Assembly: GCA_945866285.1 (NCBI GenBank)
Contig: CAMBHC010000203.1
Location: 1 to 5,551 of the forward strand
Direction of reading: 5' to 3'
Source of the DNA: Candidatus Sulfopaludibacter sp. SbA3
GTDB lineage: Bacteria > Acidobacteriota > Vicinamibacteria > Vicinamibacterales > UBA2999
DNA length: 5,551 nt
A program made the position numbers and the translations under genes. The notes beneath the pieces are model-generated. The model did not search any database. It was not told the origin of the DNA and saw only the letters and a program-made list of their open reading frames with translations. Of the stretch, positions 3,509 through 5,551 are shown piece after piece; positions within the stretch are counted from its first letter, which is position 1; each line of letters begins with the position of its first letter.

Positions 3509-5551
3509 AAATTAAACCGCAATTCGCCGATGATCTGACGCTTCAGGATGTCGCCGAACACGTGCGACTGAATCTCCTGGTTCGTCAGGTTGATCCCCTT
3601 GATGGTGGCGGTGATCTTGTCCTTCGAGAACTTCATGCCGAACGACCCGTTGATCTGCGTGTACGCCTCGGTCGGGCCGGCAAAGCGCGCGTCCAGTACG
3701 TCCTGCCAATACGCATCGTCCACGTAGCTGATCGACAGGTTGCCCAGGTAGCGGCCGTCGCTGTAGTTCAGGCCGGTGTTGAAACGATTCTTGGGCGGCA
3801 GGTTCACTTCCGAGAGTGCAAAGTCAGGTTCGGGCTGGGCCTGGAACGAATAGTTCGCAAACAGGTTGAGCGCGCGGGTGACCGCGCCGTCGATGCCGAG
3901 CTCAATGCCCTTGTTCTTGACGGTCCCCAGGTTGCGGTAGCTGAACTCCGACGGCAGGCCGCCGGTGATGCACTGCTGCCCCGGCACGCAGGCCGGCGGC
4001 AACACTTCGAGGACAACCGGCGGCAACGGCCAGCCCCGCGGCGGCGCCGCGGCACGGTAGCGGGCCACCTGCGTGAAGAAGATCTCATCACGGTTAGTGG
4101 TGAAGTACATCGCCGCCGAGACGGTGGCCCGGTTGTTGATGACGCCGGTGTAGGCCGCCTCGAAGGACTCGGTCGACTCCTCCTTCAACGACTCGTTGCC
4201 GTTCGCCAGCACCGGGAAGTTGAAGTTCACGCCGTTCAGCGCCGGGTTGATGGCGCCAAGGTTCAACTGGTTGACGATCGCCGTCTCGAGGTAGTTGTTG
4301 ATCAGCGAGGGCGAGCGGAACGCCTTGTTGAACGACAGGCGCACGGCGTGGTCGGCCGCCGGCTTCAGGATCAGCGCGACGCGTGGCGAGAACACCGGAT
4401 CGGCAATGTTGTCGTACTTGTCCAAGCGCGCACCCAGGCTGACCCGAACGAGGTCGGTCAGGAACATCTCGTCCTGCACGTACGCACCCATCTCGGTGCG
4501 GTTGTCGCCGCGCGGCGCAATCGACAGGTCAAACATGTTGAAGCGGACGTTGCCGCCGTAGCTCAATACGTGACGGGCGCCGAAGGTGTTGATGTTGCCG
4601 ACCTCGAAGTCGTAGGTCTTGGTGTCGAACTTGAACAGGATCGGCTGGCCGTCGAGGCCAATCGCCAGCAGGCCCTTGGCATCGCCGTCCAGCATGTTCG
4701 TGAAGAAGTTGAACTTGAAGGCGTTGCGCGTGTAGCGCATGGTGCCGTAGGAGACGCTGACGCCGGTCATGTCAAACGGGCCGATGCCGGTGTGGATGAT
4801 GCCGTCGGTGCCCGAGTAGCCACCGGCCATCACCAGCTTGTACTTCCCGTCGGGCGCGTCGTAGTCCACGCGCGTGTCGAACTTGGGCTGCGTCGTCCCC
4901 TGGTTCGCGAACGAGGGGTACTGCGTACCGGTGCCGTTCGGGATCACACCGGTCGGCCGCGGGAAGGCGTCGGACGTGTACCCACCGCCAGAGATCTTGT
5001 ACGCCCAGCGATCGTTGACCGCAGCGGCGTGCGTCGCGTTGATGCCGAACATCGAACCGGCGCCCAGTTTCTCGCCGTTCCCGGCATCGCCGTCGAAGGC
5101 GCCGAAGGTGATGGTGGCGCTGGTGCCCGCGAGTTCACGCGGCGTCTTCGAGATGAAGTTGACCACGCCGTTCATGGCGTTGGCGCCCCACACGGACGAG
5201 GCCGGGCCGCGAATGACTTCGATCTGCTTCAACTCGTTCGGATTCACTGGCAGCAGGTCCCAGGCGACGAAGCCGAAGAAGTCCAGGTAGAGGCTGCGGC
5301 CATCGAGCAGCGCCAGTGTCGACGTGGCGAGGGTCGAGGTCGCGCTACGCATCGTGAGGTTGAAGTCACGCGCGGACGTCTGCGACAGGTTGACCCCGGG
5401 CACCGCGCGGAACAACTCGGCGTAGTTCGTGGCCGGCGTCGACTCAATCACGTCACTCGTCACCACCGTCATCGTCGCCGGCGCGTTGACCAGTTTTTCT
5501 TCGATCTTCGAGGCGGTGACCACCACCTGCTCTTCGTAGATCGGTTGCCCG
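3505..5551 (-). CDS. TonB-dependent outer-membrane receptor, 5' end beyond the window
   Basis: The minus-strand frame is open to the right edge, giving at least 681 residues. The signal peptide and true start are missing. The visible start reads GQPIYEEQVVVTASKIEEKL, a TonB-box-like segment leading into the plug; GTG codons at 5526 and nearby are internal valines. The plug domain spans about 5140-5530 and contains the diagnostic IEVIRGPASSVWGANAMNG (start of 5146-5223). A 22-strand-type beta-barrel follows, with VRLSFNKAFRSPS and YRNLGTVKNKGIELGID as typical late-barrel strands. The protein ends ELRFNF with a terminal Phe, the usual outer-membrane assembly signal. Such receptors import siderophores, cobalamin, metals or glycans using TonB-ExbBD energy. 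I cannot assign the ligand, and no linked transporter or regulator is visible. One predicted external loop (about 3965-4065) is Pro-rich and has a CVPGQQC cysteine pair. The stop shares CTAG with that of mobA. Confidence 0.93.
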   Translation of the reverse strand, partial: GQPIYEEQVVVTASKIEEKLVNAPATMTVVTSDVIESTPATNYAELFRAVPGVNLSQTSARDFNLTMRSATSTLATSTLALLDGRSLYLDFFGFVAWDLLPVNPNELKQIEVIRGPASSVWGANAMNGVVNFISKTPRELAGTSATITFGAFDGDAGNGEKLGAGSMFGINATHAAAVNDRWAYKISGGGYTSDAFPRPTGVIPNGTGTQYPSFANQGTTQPKFDTRVDYDAPDGKYKLVMAGGYSGTDGIIHTGIGPFDMTGVSVSYGTMRYTRNAFKFNFFTNMLDGDAKGLLAIGLDGQPILFKFDTKTYDFEVGNINTFGARHVLSYGGNVRFNMFDLSIAPRGDNRTEMGAYVQDEMFLTDLVRVSLGARLDKYDNIADPVFSPRVALILKPAADHAVRLSFNKAFRSPSLINNYLETAIVNQLNLGAINPALNGVNFNFPVLANGNESLKEESTESFEAAYTGVINNRATVSAAMYFTTNRDEIFFTQVARYRAAAPPRGWPLPPVVLEVLPPACVPGQQCITGGLPSEFSYRNLGTVKNKGIELGIDGAVTRALNLFANYSFQAQPEPDFALSEVNLPPKNRFNTGLNYSDGRYLGNLSISYVDDAYWQDVLDARFAGPTEAYTQINGSFGMKFSKDKITATIKGINLTNQEIQSHVFGDILKRQIIGELRFNF
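3993..4027 (-). repeat. Short in-frame direct repeat in the receptor's Pro-rich loop
   Basis: The 11-mer CCGGCGGCAAC occurs at 3993-4003 and 4017-4027, 24 bases apart. On the coding strand it gives two LPP motifs eight residues apart (PLPPVVLEVLPPAC). It is probably a small duplication within a variable external loop. Confidence 0.5.

Noticed and set aside
3495..3530. Classical intrinsic terminator after mobA
   Set aside because: The hairpin at 3475-3494 is present, but no T-run follows it on either strand.
4874..5290. 138-codon plus-strand open frame opposite the receptor
   Set aside because: It is antisense to the conserved plug motif and has no recognisable domain or ribosome binding site.
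5524..5526. GTG at 5526 as the true start of the receptor
   Set aside because: The frame stays open upstream and reads GQPIYEEQ, a TonB-box-like lead-in. A receptor starting here would lack a signal peptide.

Overview
The window is GC-rich and densely coded. It looks like a chromosomal segment from a Gram-negative bacterium. The evidence is a TonB-dependent outer-membrane receptor, a LigD with Lig-Pol order, and G-rich tandem repeats between genes. Together these fit an Acidobacteriota-type genome, possibly class Vicinamibacteria. That placement is inference from general impression, not from a marker gene.

Layout. Bases 1-24 repeat the last seven codons and stop codon of the gene that ends at 801. 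Next comes a 61-bp array of GGGG/GGGGG runs separated by CTT (25-85). A cytoplasmic-type sulfite-oxidase-like molybdenum enzyme follows at 103-801. A second, shorter copy of the array (802-826) fills most of the 38-bp gap before a two-domain LigD (ligase then polymerase, 840-2906, GTG start). The ligD stop overlaps the start of mobA (2903-3508) in an ATGA. A TonB-dependent receptor lies on the other strand (3505-5551) and is cut by the right edge. Its stop codon overlaps that of mobA in a shared CTAG.

Function. The three plus-strand genes are probably co-transcribed. Two of them concern molybdenum cofactor: an apparent Moco enzyme, and the guanylyltransferase that makes molybdopterin guanine dinucleotide. 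The one between them is an end-joining-type DNA ligase/polymerase with no Ku gene in the window. The receptor is transcribed separately and convergently. No RNA genes, CRISPR array, insertion sequence or recognisable sigma-70 promoter was seen. There is no gene-free stretch longer than about 80 bases.

The most unusual signals are non-coding or superimposed on coding sequence. They are the exact 49-bp direct repeat that joins a gene tail to a G-rich array; the G-quadruplex-capable arrays just upstream of two starts; two adjacent palindromes of matching design in the linker between the LigD domains; and a perfect hairpin in the last codons of mobA next to the overlapping convergent stops. No wholly new multi-gene system is evident.
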